This document shows, one piece after another, positions 26,713 through 37,309 of a stretch of DNA of 64,000 nucleotides (position 1 is the stretch's first letter; every line of letters begins with the position of its first letter). The position numbers and the translations under genes are program-made. The stretch covers positions 17,392 through 81,391 of the forward strand of contig NZ_AQOH01000061.1 in the NCBI RefSeq assembly GCF_000364705.1, given 5' to 3'. The notes under the pieces were generated by a model that had not been told where the DNA came from, did no database searches, and was given only the letters and a program-made list of their open reading frames with translations. This stretch comes from Pseudomonas fuscovaginae SE-1. GTDB lineage: Bacteria > Pseudomonadota > Gammaproteobacteria > Pseudomonadales > Pseudomonadaceae.

Positions 26713-28611
26713 ATGGGTCAGGCAGTGAGTCAGGCGCAAGCCGGGCACCCGGCGGCGAAGCCGCTGGGCATGCTGGTTGCCGCGGTGGGGGTGGTGTACG
26801 GCGATATCGGCACCAGCCCGTTGTATACCCTCAAGGAGGTGTTCTCCGGCGGCTATGGGGTGCAGGTCAATCACGATGGCGTCTTCGGGATTCTGGCACT
26901 GATTTTCTGGTCGTTGATCTGGGTGGTCTCGATCAAGTACGTGTTGTTCATCCTGCGTGCGGACAACCAGGGCGAGGGCGGGATCATGGCCCTGACCGCG
27001 TTGGCGCGCAGTGCATCGGCGTCCTATCCGCGGTTGCGGGCGGTGCTGATCATTCTCGGTCTGATCGGCGCGGCGTTGTTTTACGGGGATAGCATGATCA
27101 CGCCGGCGATTTCGGTGCTGTCGGCGGTGGAAGGCCTGGAGCTGGCTTTCGATGGCCTGGAGCACTGGGTGGTGCCCCTGGCGCTGATTGTGCTGGTGGG
27201 GCTGTTCCTGATCCAGAAACACGGCACGGCGAGCATCGGCAAGCTGTTCGGCCCGGTGATGGTCGCCTGGTTCCTGGTGCTGGCGTTCCTGGGGGTGCAT
27301 GGTATCGCCCAGCATCCGGAGGTGCTCAGTGCGCTGAATCCGATGTGGGGGGTGCGTTTCTTCATCGTGCATCCCGGCATGGGCGTGGCGATCCTTGGCG
27401 CCGTGGTACTGGCGCTGACCGGTGCCGAGGCGCTGTATGCCGACATGGGGCACTTCGGGCGCAAGCCGATCGCCCGTGCCTGGTTCGCCCTGGTGCTGCC
27501 GGCGCTGGTGCTGAACTATTTCGGCCAGGGCGCGCTGCTGCTGGAAAACCCCGAGGCGGCGCGCAACCCGTTCTACCTGCTGGCGCCGTCCTGGGCGCTG
27601 ATCCCACTGGTGGGACTGTCGACCCTGGCCACGGTGATCGCCTCCCAGGCGGTGATTTCCGGGGCCTTCTCGCTGACCCGCCAGGCGATCCAGCTCGGCT
27701 ATATCCCGCGTATGTACATCCAGCACACTTCGAGTGCCGAGCAGGGGCAGATCTACATCGGGGCGGTGAACTGGACCCTGATGGTGGGCGTGATCCTGCT
27801 GGTGCTCGGTTTCGAATCGTCCAACGCACTGGCTTCGGCCTACGGTGTCGCGGTGACCGGTACCATGCTGATCACCAGTATTCTGGTGTCGGCGGTGATG
27901 CTGTTGCTGTGGAAGTGGCCACCGATTCTCACCGTGCCGATCCTGGTCGGGTTCCTGCTGGTGGATGGGCTGTTCTTCGCCGCCAACGTACCGAAGATCG
28001 TCCAGGGCGGGGCTTTCCCCGTGTTGGCGGGGATCGTGCTGTTCCTCCTGATGACCACCTGGAAGCGCGGCAAGGAGTTGTTGGTCGATCGCCTCGACGA
28101 AGGCGGCCTGCCACTGCCGATCTTCATCGGCAGTATTCGCGTGCAGCCGCCGCATCGCGTGCAGGGTACGGCGGTATTCCTCACCGCCCGTCCGGATGCG
28201 GTGCCCCATGCCTTGCTGCACAACCTGCTGCATAACCAGGTGCTGCACGAGCAGGTGGTGCTGCTCACGGTGGTCTACGAGGATATTCCGCGGGTGCCGG
28301 CCCAGCGCCGTTTCGAGGTCGACGCCTACGGCGAGGGCTTCTTCCGGGTGATCCTGCACTTCGGCTTCACCGACGAGCCCGACGTGCCGGAAGCGTTGAA
28401 ACTGTGTCATCTCGACGAACTGGATTTCAGCCCGATGCGCACCACCTACTTCCTCAGCCGCGAAACCGTGATCGCCTCGAAGCTCGTCGGCATGGCCCGC
28501 TGGCGCGAGTCGCTGTTCGCCTTCATGCTGAAGAACGCCAATGGCAATCTGCGGTTCTTCAAGTTGCCGGTGAACCGGGTGATCGAGCTGGGTACCCAGG
28601 TCGAAATGTAA
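26713..28611 (+). CDS. kup: Low-affinity potassium transporter Kup
   Basis: 632 residues from the ATG at 26713, six bases after GGGGAG; a TTG directly before it is less likely. The conserved start of the family is visible ([18 protein letters not shown]), with about 12 transmembrane helices to residue 430 ([48 protein letters not shown]) and a cytoplasmic C-terminal domain ([28 protein letters not shown]). It is a K+/H+ symporter of the inner membrane. A bidirectional terminator follows. Confidence 0.95.
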   Translation: MGQAVSQAQAGHPAAKPLGMLVAAVGVVYGDIGTSPLYTLKEVFSGGYGVQVNHDGVFGILALIFWSLIWVVSIKYVLFILRADNQGEGGIMALTALARSASASYPRLRAVLIILGLIGAALFYGDSMITPAISVLSAVEGLELAFDGLEHWVVPLALIVLVGLFLIQKHGTASIGKLFGPVMVAWFLVLAFLGVHGIAQHPEVLSALNPMWGVRFFIVHPGMGVAILGAVVLALTGAEALYADMGHFGRKPIARAWFALVLPALVLNYFGQGALLLENPEAARNPFYLLAPSWALIPLVGLSTLATVIASQAVISGAFSLTRQAIQLGYIPRMYIQHTSSAEQGQIYIGAVNWTLMVGVILLVLGFESSNALASAYGVAVTGTMLITSILVSAVMLLLWKWPPILTVPILVGFLLVDGLFFAANVPKIVQGGAFPVLAGIVLFLLMTTWKRGKELLVDRLDEGGLPLPIFIGSIRVQPPHRVQGTAVFLTARPDAVPHALLHNLLHNQVLHEQVVLLTVVYEDIPRVPAQRRFEVDAYGEGFFRVILHFGFTDEPDVPEALKLCHLDELDFSPMRTTYFLSRETVIASKLVGMARWRESLFAFMLKNANGNLRFFKLPVNRVIELGTQVEM

Positions 28612-28623
28612 ACCCGGAGCCTG

Positions 28624-28662
28624 AAAAAGCCCCCGTTGCCTGGCGGCAGCGGGGGCTTTTTT
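28624..28662. terminator. Bidirectional rho-independent terminator
   Basis: AAAAAGCCCCCG and CGGGGGCTTTTTT-type arms around a GC-rich inner stem, between the convergent kup and acvB-like genes. Both arms carry the A/T runs, so it can stop transcription from both sides. Confidence 0.9.
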
Positions 28663-28677
28663 CGGCCTGGCTTGCGC

Positions 28678-29961
28678 TTACTCGGCCTTGTCCTTCTGGC
28701 GCTTGTCGATGGCCGCGATCAGGCGTTTGGCCAGTGCCGGATAGTTCTCGTCGAAGTGGTGCCCGCCTGGCAGTTCCATCGATTCGCCGACGGCGGTCTT
28801 GGTGGTGCAACCGCTTTCGTCGACCTCTTCCTTGCCGTAGATGCACAGCACCTTGGCTGCTGGCAGCCTGGCCATGTCGGGGCCGGTGTCCAGCTCCATG
28901 CCGGCCTTGCCCAGCCAGCCGTCGACGTGGATCTCGAAGCTGCCACTGCGGGCGAAGGCCAGCAGGATGATTGCGTCCACCCGTTGCTGTTCGGCTTCCG
29001 GCAGGTGGTTGTAGATCGCCGGCAACACGTCCGCGCCAAACGAGTAGCCGGTCAGCACGAAGCGTTTGGTACCCCATTTCTGCCGGTAGTGCTGCATCAG
29101 TTCGGTCAGGTCGACGGCGCTCTGTTCCGGGCTCTTGTGCTGCCAGTAGTAGCGCAGGGTGTCGATGCCCACCACCGGGTAGCCCATCTTCGCCATTTCG
29201 CCGGCGACGTCACGGTCCAGATCGCGCCAGCCGCCGTCGCCGGAAAGGAACAGGGTCACGGTGTCGGTGGTCTGGCCGGCCGGTACCTCGACCACCGGGA
29301 TCGCCAGGCCGCCGTTCTCGTTGCCCACCAGCATCTTGCGCAGTTCGTTGTTCAGCACCTGCGGCAGATGGACGTCGTAGTCGCTGATGCTGGTCTCGGC
29401 GTTGGGTTGATCACGCACGAAGGCCGCGCTCGGATCGTCCGGGCCGTCGTTCCAGGCCACCAGCCAGTGGCCATGGGCGGCGGTCTTCGGTACCGGCGTG
29501 CTGCAGCCGGGTTGTTCGAGGGTGAAACCGACCGAGATGGCCTGGGCCTTGTCGTTGTTCTGGGTAGCCAGCCAGTTCCAGGCCAGGGAGGCGCCAGGGC
29601 CGATGCCGGTGACCACGGTGGCCGGGCCGCTCAACTGCTTCATCGCCGCATCGAGCGCGGCCTGCTGCAGCTTGCAGTCGTCCTTGGGCAGAATCACCTG
29701 GACGATCTGCGCCGCGCCGCCGCGACTCAGGGCCGCCAGTTGCTTGTCGCTCAGGGCGTCTTCGGCGAGGGTGGCGACGATGACCTGGGCCTTCGGCGAG
29801 GTTCCCGGGATCAGGCGGGTAAGGGGCGAGCCATCGGCCTGGCTCAGGTGTTCGAGGGTGGGTTCCGGCGCGGGGCGGTTCCAGAACCAGTAGCCGACGC
29901 CCGCAAGCGCGACCAGAACCACCACCATTGCCAGCAACAACCGCCAGGAGCGTCGAATCAT
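28678..29961 (-). CDS. acvB: AcvB/VirJ family periplasmic hydrolase, probable aminoacyl-phosphatidylglycerol hydrolase
   Basis: 427 residues with an N-terminal membrane anchor or signal (about 8-27). It has two alpha/beta-hydrolase-like halves. The first has GPGAS (S125). The second has the VirJ motifs FLSGDGGWRDLDRDVA, the nucleophile S307 in GYSFGADVLP, and H401/H402 in GGHHFDENY. The start codon overlaps the mprF stop by one base (TGATG). In P. aeruginosa the homologous PA0920-PA0919 pair makes and hydrolyses alanyl-phosphatidylglycerol, so this enzyme likely removes the amino acid that MprF adds. The symbol follows the family name. Confidence 0.87.
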   Translation of the reverse strand: MIRRSWRLLLAMVVVLVALAGVGYWFWNRPAPEPTLEHLSQADGSPLTRLIPGTSPKAQVIVATLAEDALSDKQLAALSRGGAAQIVQVILPKDDCKLQQAALDAAMKQLSGPATVVTGIGPGASLAWNWLATQNNDKAQAISVGFTLEQPGCSTPVPKTAAHGHWLVAWNDGPDDPSAAFVRDQPNAETSISDYDVHLPQVLNNELRKMLVGNENGGLAIPVVEVPAGQTTDTVTLFLSGDGGWRDLDRDVAGEMAKMGYPVVGIDTLRYYWQHKSPEQSAVDLTELMQHYRQKWGTKRFVLTGYSFGADVLPAIYNHLPEAEQQRVDAIILLAFARSGSFEIHVDGWLGKAGMELDTGPDMARLPAAKVLCIYGKEEVDESGCTTKTAVGESMELPGGHHFDENYPALAKRLIAAIDKRQKDKAE

Positions 29962-32606
29962 CAGCGTTTCACCAATCCAGTCAAGCCACCCGCGATCAGG
30001 GCGGCGGTATCGGCCAGGGCGACCAGCGGATCGAGTCCGGCTGGTACGGCCATGTAACGGGGTTCCCAGTCAGGCTGGAACTTGTCCTTGAAGCGGCGCA
30101 GCCCCTGGAAGTTGTAGAGCTGCTCGCCACGTTGGAACACCATCGAGCCCAGGCGCTGGGTCAGCGGTGCGCCGCGCCGTGGCTGCAGGCCGGAGAGCGG
30201 GACCATGCCGAGGCTGAAACGGGCATAGCCCTGTTGCTTGTAGTGTTGGATCAGGCCGACCATCAGGAACTCCATGGTCAGCTTCGGCGCATCGGGGTGC
30301 GAACGCATCAGGTCGAGGCTGGCCAGTTCATGGCTGTGGGTCTCGAGCAGGTTGGCGAACGCCACCGGGCGACCTTCGAAGTGGATGATCGCCACCCGGA
30401 AGTGATTGATGTAGTCCTTGCTGAAGCGACCCAGGGAGAAACCTTTCTCGCGGACGTTCTTGCCGGTCAGCCAGGCGTCGGAGATCACCTTGAGCTCGTC
30501 CATCGGGGCCTGCCCCGGTTCGTAGATTTCCAGGGACAGGCCGTCGCGGCTGCCGCGGTTCCAGGTGTAGCGCAGGTCCTTCATCTCCTTGCCCTTGGAC
30601 TCGAGGTCGAAGCGCTTGAGGTCGACCCGGGCTTCCTCGCCGAGCTTGATCGCGGTGAGGCCGATGTCCATGTAGTAAGGCAGGTTCTCGGCGCGCACCT
30701 GGTAGAACACCGGGCGGGCGTGGTGGGTGTCGCACAGGTCGCGGAACTGCCAGATCAGCTCGGCCCGCTGGCGCGCCGGACCGATCGGGTCGTACAGCGC
30801 CACCAGGCTGCGGCCACGGCGGGCATACATCAGGAACGCGGTATCGGTGGGGTGGAACAGGAACGCCTTGTCGCCGGTCAGCGCCAGGCCGCCGTCGGGC
30901 TGGTCGGACGCCAGCAGGATCTTGTGGGCGCGTTCCAGCTCTTCGGCGTTGGGCTGGTGGATCACCGGGCGTTCGGTGCGCAGCAGCCAGGTCAGCGAGA
31001 CCACCACCAGCAGCACCGCGGCACCGAGCAACGAGCGCAGGCCGCGCGGGGCGTCACCGTCCAGTGCGAACTGCCACCACAGTTCGTGGCTGTAGGGCAC
31101 GTCCTGGTAGGCGAACAGCAGCAGCCACACCGAGGCGCCGAGCACGCACAGGCTGGCCACCAGGTACAGCGGCGAGAACGGCAGTTCGGTGAGGCGGCTG
31201 GGACGGTAGAAGGAGCGGCGGAACATCCCCAGCAGACAGGCGGTGGCCGTCAGCATGCTGGCTTCTTCCCAGTCGAAGCCCTTGAGCAGCGAGAGCAGGG
31301 CGCCGACCAGCAGCAGGATCATGGTCAGCATCCAGGCGGCCGACAGACGCCGACGCAGGCCCTGGGCCAGCAGCAGGCAAAGTACGCCGACCAGGCTGGC
31401 GCCGAAGTGCGAGGCGTCGATCAGGCGGTCCGGCACCAGGAAGTCGATACCCTCCAGGCGGGTGTCGATTTCCGGGGTGGCGCCGGAGAACAGCAGGGCC
31501 ACGCCGGAGAGAAACACCAGTACCGCGAGGATCGGCGCGGCCAGGCCGGAGGCCACGCGCATGCTCTGGCGCGAGGCGATCAGGCGCTGCGCTTCGGTAC
31601 TCAGCAACGCCAGGCAGGCCAGCAGCAGCGGCAGCAGGACATAGATCAGGCGATACAGCAGCAACGCGGCGGCCAGTGGGGCTGCGCCCAGTTCATTGGT
31701 GAAGGCGGCCAGCAGAATCGCTTCGAACACCCCGACACCGCCGGGCACGTGGCTCAGTACCCCAGCCGCCAGGGCCAGCAGGTAGACCAGCAGGAAGGCG
31801 CCGAAGGGGGGCGCTTCCGGCAGCAGCAGGTAGAGCACGGTGGCCGCTGCCGCCACGTCCAGGGCGGTGATGACCAGTTGCAGCAGGGTCAGACGCGCGC
31901 TGGGCAGGCGCAGGGTACGACGGCCGACCTTGACCAGCAGGTTGTTCGCAATCGGTTGCTCCGGCAGGCGACGGCGATAGATACCCAGCGCCAGCAGGGC
32001 GGACAGACCGAGTATGACCACGGCGATACCACCCAGCAGATAGGGCGGCAGGTGCAGCGCCTCGGAGGCGGCCGGCAGGTTGCTCAGGGTCGCCAGCGCG
32101 GCCAGAGGCGGCAGGGCGCAACCCAGCGACAGGCTGGCGAACAGGGTCATCCGCGCGACTTCGGCGGCGCCCAGACCATTGCGGGCGTAGAGGCGATAGC
32201 GGACCGAGCCGCCGGAGAGCAGCGAAAGACCGATGGCGTTACCGATGGCGAAGGCGGTGAAGCCGCCGAGCATCAGGGTCTTGCCGGGCAACCGGACATC
32301 CGCGTAGCGGCTGGCGGACCACTCGTAGCCGAGCAGGATGATGAAACCGATGGCGGTGGCTGCTACCGCTCCGCCCAGAGCCGGCTTGGGCACGCTCATG
32401 ATCGAGTCGTGCAGGGCGTCCAGATCGAGTTCCATCAGCAGATGACGACAGGCGACCAGGGCAATGGCGAACAGCAGCAGGGTGATGGCCAGGCCGACGG
32501 ATTGGCGATATTTGCTCAACAGATCCAGCCAGCGCAAACGGGTGGCTGCAATCGGGTGTGTCGCTGTGACGGAGTCTTGTGGTTCAGACGAGTTGGCGCG
32601 CATCAA
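29961..32606 (-). CDS. mprF: MprF, bifunctional aminoacyl-phosphatidylglycerol synthase/flippase
   Basis: 881 residues. The N-terminal part to about 540 has many membrane helices (flippase plus TM region, for example GGFTAFAIGNAIGLSLLSGGSVRYR and SHVPGGVGVFEAILLA). The C-terminal cytosolic DUF2156 domain (about 555-870) has GDKAFLFHP, YARRGRSLVALYDPIGP, FYQVRAENLPYYMDIGL, KEMKDLRYTWNRGSRDG and RRFKDKFQPDWEPRYM. It transfers an amino acid from tRNA to phosphatidylglycerol, reducing negative surface charge. Close relatives in P. aeruginosa use alanine; lysine cannot be excluded. It is coupled to the acvB-like gene. Confidence 0.94.
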   Translation of the reverse strand: MMRANSSEPQDSVTATHPIAATRLRWLDLLSKYRQSVGLAITLLLFAIALVACRHLLMELDLDALHDSIMSVPKPALGGAVAATAIGFIILLGYEWSASRYADVRLPGKTLMLGGFTAFAIGNAIGLSLLSGGSVRYRLYARNGLGAAEVARMTLFASLSLGCALPPLAALATLSNLPAASEALHLPPYLLGGIAVVILGLSALLALGIYRRRLPEQPIANNLLVKVGRRTLRLPSARLTLLQLVITALDVAAAATVLYLLLPEAPPFGAFLLVYLLALAAGVLSHVPGGVGVFEAILLAAFTNELGAAPLAAALLLYRLIYVLLPLLLACLALLSTEAQRLIASRQSMRVASGLAAPILAVLVFLSGVALLFSGATPEIDTRLEGIDFLVPDRLIDASHFGASLVGVLCLLLAQGLRRRLSAAWMLTMILLLVGALLSLLKGFDWEEASMLTATACLLGMFRRSFYRPSRLTELPFSPLYLVASLCVLGASVWLLLFAYQDVPYSHELWWQFALDGDAPRGLRSLLGAAVLLVVVSLTWLLRTERPVIHQPNAEELERAHKILLASDQPDGGLALTGDKAFLFHPTDTAFLMYARRGRSLVALYDPIGPARQRAELIWQFRDLCDTHHARPVFYQVRAENLPYYMDIGLTAIKLGEEARVDLKRFDLESKGKEMKDLRYTWNRGSRDGLSLEIYEPGQAPMDELKVISDAWLTGKNVREKGFSLGRFSKDYINHFRVAIIHFEGRPVAFANLLETHSHELASLDLMRSHPDAPKLTMEFLMVGLIQHYKQQGYARFSLGMVPLSGLQPRRGAPLTQRLGSMVFQRGEQLYNFQGLRRFKDKFQPDWEPRYMAVPAGLDPLVALADTAALIAGGLTGLVKR

Positions 32607-32835
32607 TCACCTCTAGGATTGTGCGCGACAGGATGGAGGTATCCAGCCAAGTTACCAATCCCTATGGACAAAATAATTACAAATATTAACGCGTCTCGCC
32701 GCTTTGCGGCGACCCACGCCCCGGGGCTTTTGTAGAGGAAGTTTGTTGCGAATTCAGCATAGCCTGTGCAGCGATTGACTCCGATTTCCGTCGAGGGTTC
32801 GTGCGGTTGGCTGGAAGGGCTTTTTCGACGGATAC

Positions 32836-32865
32836 AAAAAAGGCCACTCTTTCGAGTAGCCTTTT
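32836..32865 (-). terminator. Terminator of the first initiator tRNA gene
   Basis: Minus strand: AAAAGGCTACTC, loop GAAA, GAGTGGCCTTTTTT. It begins 8 bases after the tRNA 3' end and is identical to the one behind the second copy. Confidence 0.9.
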
Positions 32866-32873
32866 CTGATGTT

Positions 32874-32950
<77 letters not shown>

Positions 32951-32963
32951 TCAGTGAGGCGGC

Positions 32964-32991
32964 ATTTTACAGTCGAATGGCGCGCTGTCAA
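32964..32991 (-). promoter_or_regulatory. Sigma-70 promoter of tRNA-fMet copy 1
   Basis: Minus strand: TTGACA at 32991-32986, a 16-base spacer, and TAAAAT at 32969-32964, placed 14 bases before the tRNA 5' end. Confidence 0.8.
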
Positions 32992-33121
32992 CCATTAATA
33001 GGCCCAAGGGTCAAAAAAATACAGAAAGGCCGGGGATGACCGCTTGGCTTCGGTAAGTCTCGGATAGGCAAGGTTTTTTGAGACGGAGGGGAAGGGGGGC
33101 TGGATAGAAACACTCAGAAAC

Positions 33122-33151
33122 AAAAAAGGCCACTCTTTCGAGTAGCCTTTT
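33122..33151 (-). terminator. Terminator of the second initiator tRNA gene
   Basis: Same hairpin as at 32836-32865 (AAAAGGCTACTC, GAAA, GAGTGGCCTTTTTT), 8 bases after the tRNA 3' end. Confidence 0.9.
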
Positions 33152-33159
33152 CTGATGTT

Positions 33160-33236
<77 letters not shown>

Positions 33237-33250
33237 TCTGATGTGGCGCA

Positions 33251-33278
33251 ATTCTACAGATCTGTGCTGGCCTGTCAA
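33251..33278 (-). promoter_or_regulatory. Sigma-70 promoter of tRNA-fMet copy 2
   Basis: Minus strand: TTGACA at 33278-33273, a 16-base spacer, and TAGAAT at 33256-33251, 15 bases from the tRNA. The flank differs from copy 1 although both boxes and the spacing are kept. Confidence 0.85.
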
Positions 33279-33454
33279 ACCCTAATTTCAAAAAACCTCT
33301 TTATTGTTCAACTGCTTAGGTTCCAGCGACGAACCTTGAGATGGCTCCAGGCCATGCCGGGCAAGGGTTTCAGCTCTATTGTGGCTCACTGTTCGATTGA
33401 AAAAATAAATTCATTTCGGTTGCTGCCGGCAATCTTCGAGTAAGTGTCAAACCA

Positions 33455-33470
33455 CTGGTGCTATATACAG
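33455..33470. promoter_or_regulatory. LexA (SOS) box upstream of dinB
   Basis: CTGG-TGCTATAT-ACAG, 16 bases, matches the CTGT-N8-ACAG SOS box with one change in the left arm. It lies 53 bases before the dinB ATG. Confidence 0.75.
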
Positions 33471-33522
33471 TTTCGGGTACGATACTGGCGTTCCATGGCT
33501 TCCGTTTCCAGAACTCTCCTAC

Positions 33523-34584
33523 ATGACGCAACGCAAAATCATTCACGTCGACTGTGATTGTTTCTACGCCGCCATCGAGATGCGTGACGATCCGAGCCTG
33601 TCAGGCCGGCCGATGGCGGTGGGCGGCTCGGCGGATCGGCGGGGGGTGATCGCCACCTGCAATTACGAAGCGCGGGCATTTGGCGTGCGTTCGGCGATGT
33701 CCTCGCGGCACGCCCTGGGGCTGTGTCCGGACCTGCTGATCGTCAAGCCACGCATGGAGGTGTACAGGGAGGTGTCGAAGGAGATCCAGGGGATCTTTCG
33801 TGACTACACCGATCTGATCGAGCCGCTGTCGCTGGACGAGGCCTATCTCGATGTTTCCGACACCCCGCACTTTGCCGGCAGTGCCACGCGCATCGCCCAG
33901 GATATCCGGCGGCGGGTTTCCCGGCAGTTGCATATCACGGTCTCGGCGGGCGTTGCGCCAAACAAGTTCCTGGCGAAGATCGCCAGCGACTGGAGAAAGC
34001 CCGACGGGTTGTTCGTGATCACCCCCGACCAGGTGGAAGACTTTGTCGCCGAACTGCCGGTTAGCAAGTTGCATGGCGTCGGCAAGGTCACGGCGCAGAG
34101 GCTGGAGCGGCTGGGGATCGTCGACTGCCTGCAGTTGCGCGAGTGGAGTCGGTTGGCCCTGGTGCGTGAGTTCGGCGGTTTTGGCGAGCGCCTGTGGGGG
34201 TTGGCGCGGGGGATCGACGAGCGGCTGGTGCAGAACGACAGTCGGCGGCAGTCGATCAGTGTGGAAAATACCTACGACATTGATCTGCCCGACTTGGCGA
34301 GTTGCCTGGAAAGACTGCCGGAGTTGATGGAAACCCTGGCTGGCCGCATGGCGCGGCTGGACAGTAGCTATCGACCGGGCAAGCCGTTCGTCAAGGTGAA
34401 ATTCCACGATTTCACCCAGACCACCCTGGAACAGGCCGGAGCTGCGCGGGATCTGGAGAGTTACCGGCAATTGCTCAGCCAGGCATTCGCCCGCGGTGGC
34501 AAGCCAGTGCGTCTATTGGGCATTGGCGTACGCCTGGAGGATCTGCGCGGTGGGCATGAGCAGTTGGAGTTGTTCAGTCGTTGA
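33523..34584 (+). CDS. dinB: DNA polymerase IV (DinB)
   Basis: 353 residues. Y-family catalytic residues are D10 (IIHVDCDCFYAAIEMRD) and D105-E106 (SLDEAYLDV). Further motifs are NYEARAFGVRSAM and the thumb helix-hairpin-helix KLHGVGKVTAQRLERLGI. The little-finger domain covers about 240-345 (SISVENTYD). A short beta-clamp-type end (EQLELF) closes it. The enzyme performs error-prone translesion synthesis. The LexA-like box upstream suggests SOS induction. Confidence 0.96.
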   Translation: MTQRKIIHVDCDCFYAAIEMRDDPSLSGRPMAVGGSADRRGVIATCNYEARAFGVRSAMSSRHALGLCPDLLIVKPRMEVYREVSKEIQGIFRDYTDLIEPLSLDEAYLDVSDTPHFAGSATRIAQDIRRRVSRQLHITVSAGVAPNKFLAKIASDWRKPDGLFVITPDQVEDFVAELPVSKLHGVGKVTAQRLERLGIVDCLQLREWSRLALVREFGGFGERLWGLARGIDERLVQNDSRRQSISVENTYDIDLPDLASCLERLPELMETLAGRMARLDSSYRPGKPFVKVKFHDFTQTTLEQAGAARDLESYRQLLSQAFARGGKPVRLLGIGVRLEDLRGGHEQLELFSR

Positions 34585-34622
34585 GGGGCGCACCTGGCAG
34601 AAGGCGGTCCCCCTCGATCAAC

Positions 34623-35576
34623 TCAGATGGCTCCGGGATCGGCCACCAGGCGTCCGGCGTTTTGGGTCAGCGACTTGAGGAACTCACGCTGCAACTCGGG
34701 ATCGTTGCGGGTCAGTTCGATCAGGCTCTGTTCCAGTTCGCTGGCTTCCTCTTCCAGCCCCAGCTCCGACAGGCGCTTGACGCGATGCACCCATTGGCCG
34801 ACATCGTCGCCCTCGAGGTCGTCGTAGATCAGCGCATGGGCCTCGACCAGCTTGCCACGCAGCTTGCTGCTGATGGACAGGCTCGAGTCCGAATGGATCT
34901 GGTCCTGGGTGTCCTCGACGCGAATCGTCAGGCTGCCGATTCGGTTCAGGTCCTGCTCGGCAAACGGGCTGTCCAGCAGGTTCAGGCGCAGGACACCGTG
35001 GCGGTCGGTGGTCAGTTCATGGGTCTGGCGACCCGCGACCACCTCGACCGGGCGCTCGGCCCAGGGCAGGCTCGAATACTCCGTGCGCTTGTCGCGCTGG
35101 ACTTCCTCGATACCGGCCAGGTTCTGTTGCGCGCGGCCATGGGATTGCATGTTCATGAACGGGTTGAGGCCGTCGACACCATAGCTCAGCCAGTCGCGGG
35201 TCACGCTGGTGGGCAGGGAGCCGAGGGCGAACACGTTGACCACGTTGGCGCCGATGCCGCCGACCAGAGCCACCGCGCCCAGCGGTATCTCGTAGGCCTT
35301 GCGCCAGGGCTGGTAGGGCGTATAGCGGTCGTAGCGACGGGTGACATCGAACTCGGTGACCTCGAAGGTCTTCTGTTCGTGGATCCGGACGCGGCGCTGC
35401 GGCAACTCGAGGATCTTCGGCTCGCCGACATCGATCTGCAGGCTGTGTTCGAGCAGTTTGCGCTCGACGCGCTCCTCGTGCTCGCTGCGCTGCGACATCG
35501 GGTTGGCACAGCCGGCCAGCAGCAGGGCGCCGCACAAGGCGGCACCCCCGAGGGTCAAGGTACTTCGACTGGACAT
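34623..35576 (-). CDS. Conserved hypothetical lipoprotein downstream of proS
   Basis: 317 residues from the ATG at 35574-35576 (MSSRSTLTLGG). The lipobox is LLAGC (Cys23). The middle has a hydrophobic GAVALVGGIGANVVNVFALGSLP stretch that may insert in a membrane. The C-terminal 90 residues are helical and acidic. The pattern of short beta segments (RQTHELTTDRHGVLRLNLLDSPFAEQ) suggests an Ig-like or peptidase-associated domain, but I do not recognise the family. It starts 17 bases after proS ends on the same strand, so it is probably expressed from the proS transcript. Confidence 0.78.
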   Translation of the reverse strand: MSSRSTLTLGGAALCGALLLAGCANPMSQRSEHEERVERKLLEHSLQIDVGEPKILELPQRRVRIHEQKTFEVTEFDVTRRYDRYTPYQPWRKAYEIPLGAVALVGGIGANVVNVFALGSLPTSVTRDWLSYGVDGLNPFMNMQSHGRAQQNLAGIEEVQRDKRTEYSSLPWAERPVEVVAGRQTHELTTDRHGVLRLNLLDSPFAEQDLNRIGSLTIRVEDTQDQIHSDSSLSISSKLRGKLVEAHALIYDDLEGDDVGQWVHRVKRLSELGLEEEASELEQSLIELTRNDPELQREFLKSLTQNAGRLVADPGAI

Positions 35577-35593
35577 GTTGGCTCTATCCGGAT

Positions 35594-37309
35594 TCAACGA
35601 CGGATACGGGCCTGGAGGAACGACAGCACGTCGGCCACCGGCAGCGCCTGCGCCTCGCTCTCGGTACGGCTCTTGTATTCCAGGTTGCCTTCGGCCAGGC
35701 CGCGGTCGCTGACCACGATCCGGTGAGGGATGCCGATCAGTTCCATGTCGGCGAACTTGATGCCCGGGCTGGTCTTCTTGTCGCGGTCGTCCAGCAGTAC
35801 CTCGAAGCCGGCAGCGGTCAACTCGGCATAGAGTTTGTCGGTGGCTTCGCGCACCTGCTCGGTTTCGTAGCGCAGCGGTACCAGGGCGATCTGGAAGGGC
35901 GCGAGGCTGTCGCTCCAGATGATGCCGTTGTCATCGTTGTTCTGCTCGATGGCCGCTGCCACCACGCGGGATACGCCGATGCCGTAGCAGCCCATGGTCA
36001 GGGTGACCGGCTTGCCGTTCTCGCCCAGCACCTGGCACTTCATCGCTTCGCTGTACTTGGTGCCCAGCTGGAAGATGTGCCCGACTTCGATGCCGCGCTT
36101 GATTTCCAGGGTGCCCTTGCCGTCCGGGCTCGGGTCGCCGGCGACCACGTTACGCAGGTCGGCGACGGTCGGTACGGGCAGGTCACGCTCCCAGTTCACG
36201 CCGAAGTAGTGCTTGTCGTCGATGTTCGCGCCGATCGCGAAGTCGCTCATCAGGGCGACCGAACGGTCGATGATGATCGGCAGTGGCAGGTTCAGCGGGC
36301 CGAGAGAGCCAGCGCCGGCGCCGATGGCGTCACGCAGTTCGGCGTCGGATGCCATCACCAGCGGGCTGGCGACGCCAGGCTGGTTGGCGGCCTTGATTTC
36401 GTTCAGCTCGTGGTCGCCACGGACGATCAGGGCAACCAGCTTGCCTTCTTCCTCGGCGTGGACGATCAGGGTCTTGACGGTCTTTTCGATCGGCAGGTTG
36501 TAGCCTTCCACCAACTGCGCGATGGTTTTCGCGTCGGGGGTGTCGACCAGGCGCAGCTCCTCGGTCGGGGCAGGACGCGACGTCTCGCGAGGCACCGCTT
36601 CGGCCTTCTCGATGTTCGCCGCATAGTCGGAGCCGTTGCTGAAGACGATATCGTCTTCGCCGGATTCGGCCAGCACGTGGAACTCGTGGGAACCGGCACC
36701 GCCGATCGAGCCGTTGTCGGCTTCCACCGGACGGAAACGCAGGCCCAGGCGGGTGAAGATATTGCAGTAGGCCTGGTGCATGCGGTCGTAGGTGACCTGC
36801 AGCGACGCCTGGTCGGCATGGAAGGAGTAGGCGTCCTTCATGATGAATTCACGGCCGCGCATCAGGCCGAAGCGTGGACGGATCTCGTCACGGAACTTGG
36901 TCTGGATCTGGTACAGGTTGATCGGCAACTGCTTGTAGCTGCTCAACTCGTTGCGGCACAGGTCGGTGATCACTTCCTCGTGGGTCGGGCCGGCGCAGAA
37001 GTCGCGGTCATGGCGGTCCTTCAGGCGCAGCAGCTCGGGGCCGTACTGTTCCCAACGACCGGATTCCTGCCACAGCTCGGCTGGCTGGATGCCCGGCATC
37101 AACACTTCCAGGGCGCCGGCCGCGTCCATTTCCTCGCGCACGATGGCCTCGACCTTGCGCATCACGCGCAGGCCCATCGGCAGCCAGGTATACAGGCCGG
37201 AAGCGAGTTTGCGGATCATCCCGGCGCGCAGCATCAGCTGGTGGCTGATCACGACCGCATCGGAAGGCGTTTCTTTCAGTGTGGCGAGCAAATATTGACT
37301 GGTGCGCAT
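35594..37309 (-). CDS. proS: Prolyl-tRNA synthetase
   Basis: 571 residues, the bacterial type with the YbaK-like editing domain inserted at about 225-410 ([29 protein letters not shown]). Class II motifs are visible: [28 protein letters not shown] (motif 1 area), [25 protein letters not shown] (motif 2) and [17 protein letters not shown] (motif 3). The anticodon domain is C-terminal. It charges tRNA-Pro. The hypothetical lipoprotein gene follows closely. Confidence 0.97.
   Translation of the reverse strand: MRTSQYLLATLKETPSDAVVISHQLMLRAGMIRKLASGLYTWLPMGLRVMRKVEAIVREEMDAAGALEVLMPGIQPAELWQESGRWEQYGPELLRLKDRHDRDFCAGPTHEEVITDLCRNELSSYKQLPINLYQIQTKFRDEIRPRFGLMRGREFIMKDAYSFHADQASLQVTYDRMHQAYCNIFTRLGLRFRPVEADNGSIGGAGSHEFHVLAESGEDDIVFSNGSDYAANIEKAEAVPRETSRPAPTEELRLVDTPDAKTIAQLVEGYNLPIEKTVKTLIVHAEEEGKLVALIVRGDHELNEIKAANQPGVASPLVMASDAELRDAIGAGAGSLGPLNLPLPIIIDRSVALMSDFAIGANIDDKHYFGVNWERDLPVPTVADLRNVVAGDPSPDGKGTLEIKRGIEVGHIFQLGTKYSEAMKCQVLGENGKPVTLTMGCYGIGVSRVVAAAIEQNNDDNGIIWSDSLAPFQIALVPLRYETEQVREATDKLYAELTAAGFEVLLDDRDKKTSPGIKFADMELIGIPHRIVVSDRGLAEGNLEYKSRTESEAQALPVADVLSFLQARIRR

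Noticed and set aside
26581..28410. 609-residue minus-strand open frame
   Set aside because: Antisense to kup. His/Gln/Arg-rich nonsense.
29928..32735. 935-residue plus-strand open frame
   Set aside because: Antisense to mprF. Composition is dominated by Gln, Gly and Arg, with no domain.
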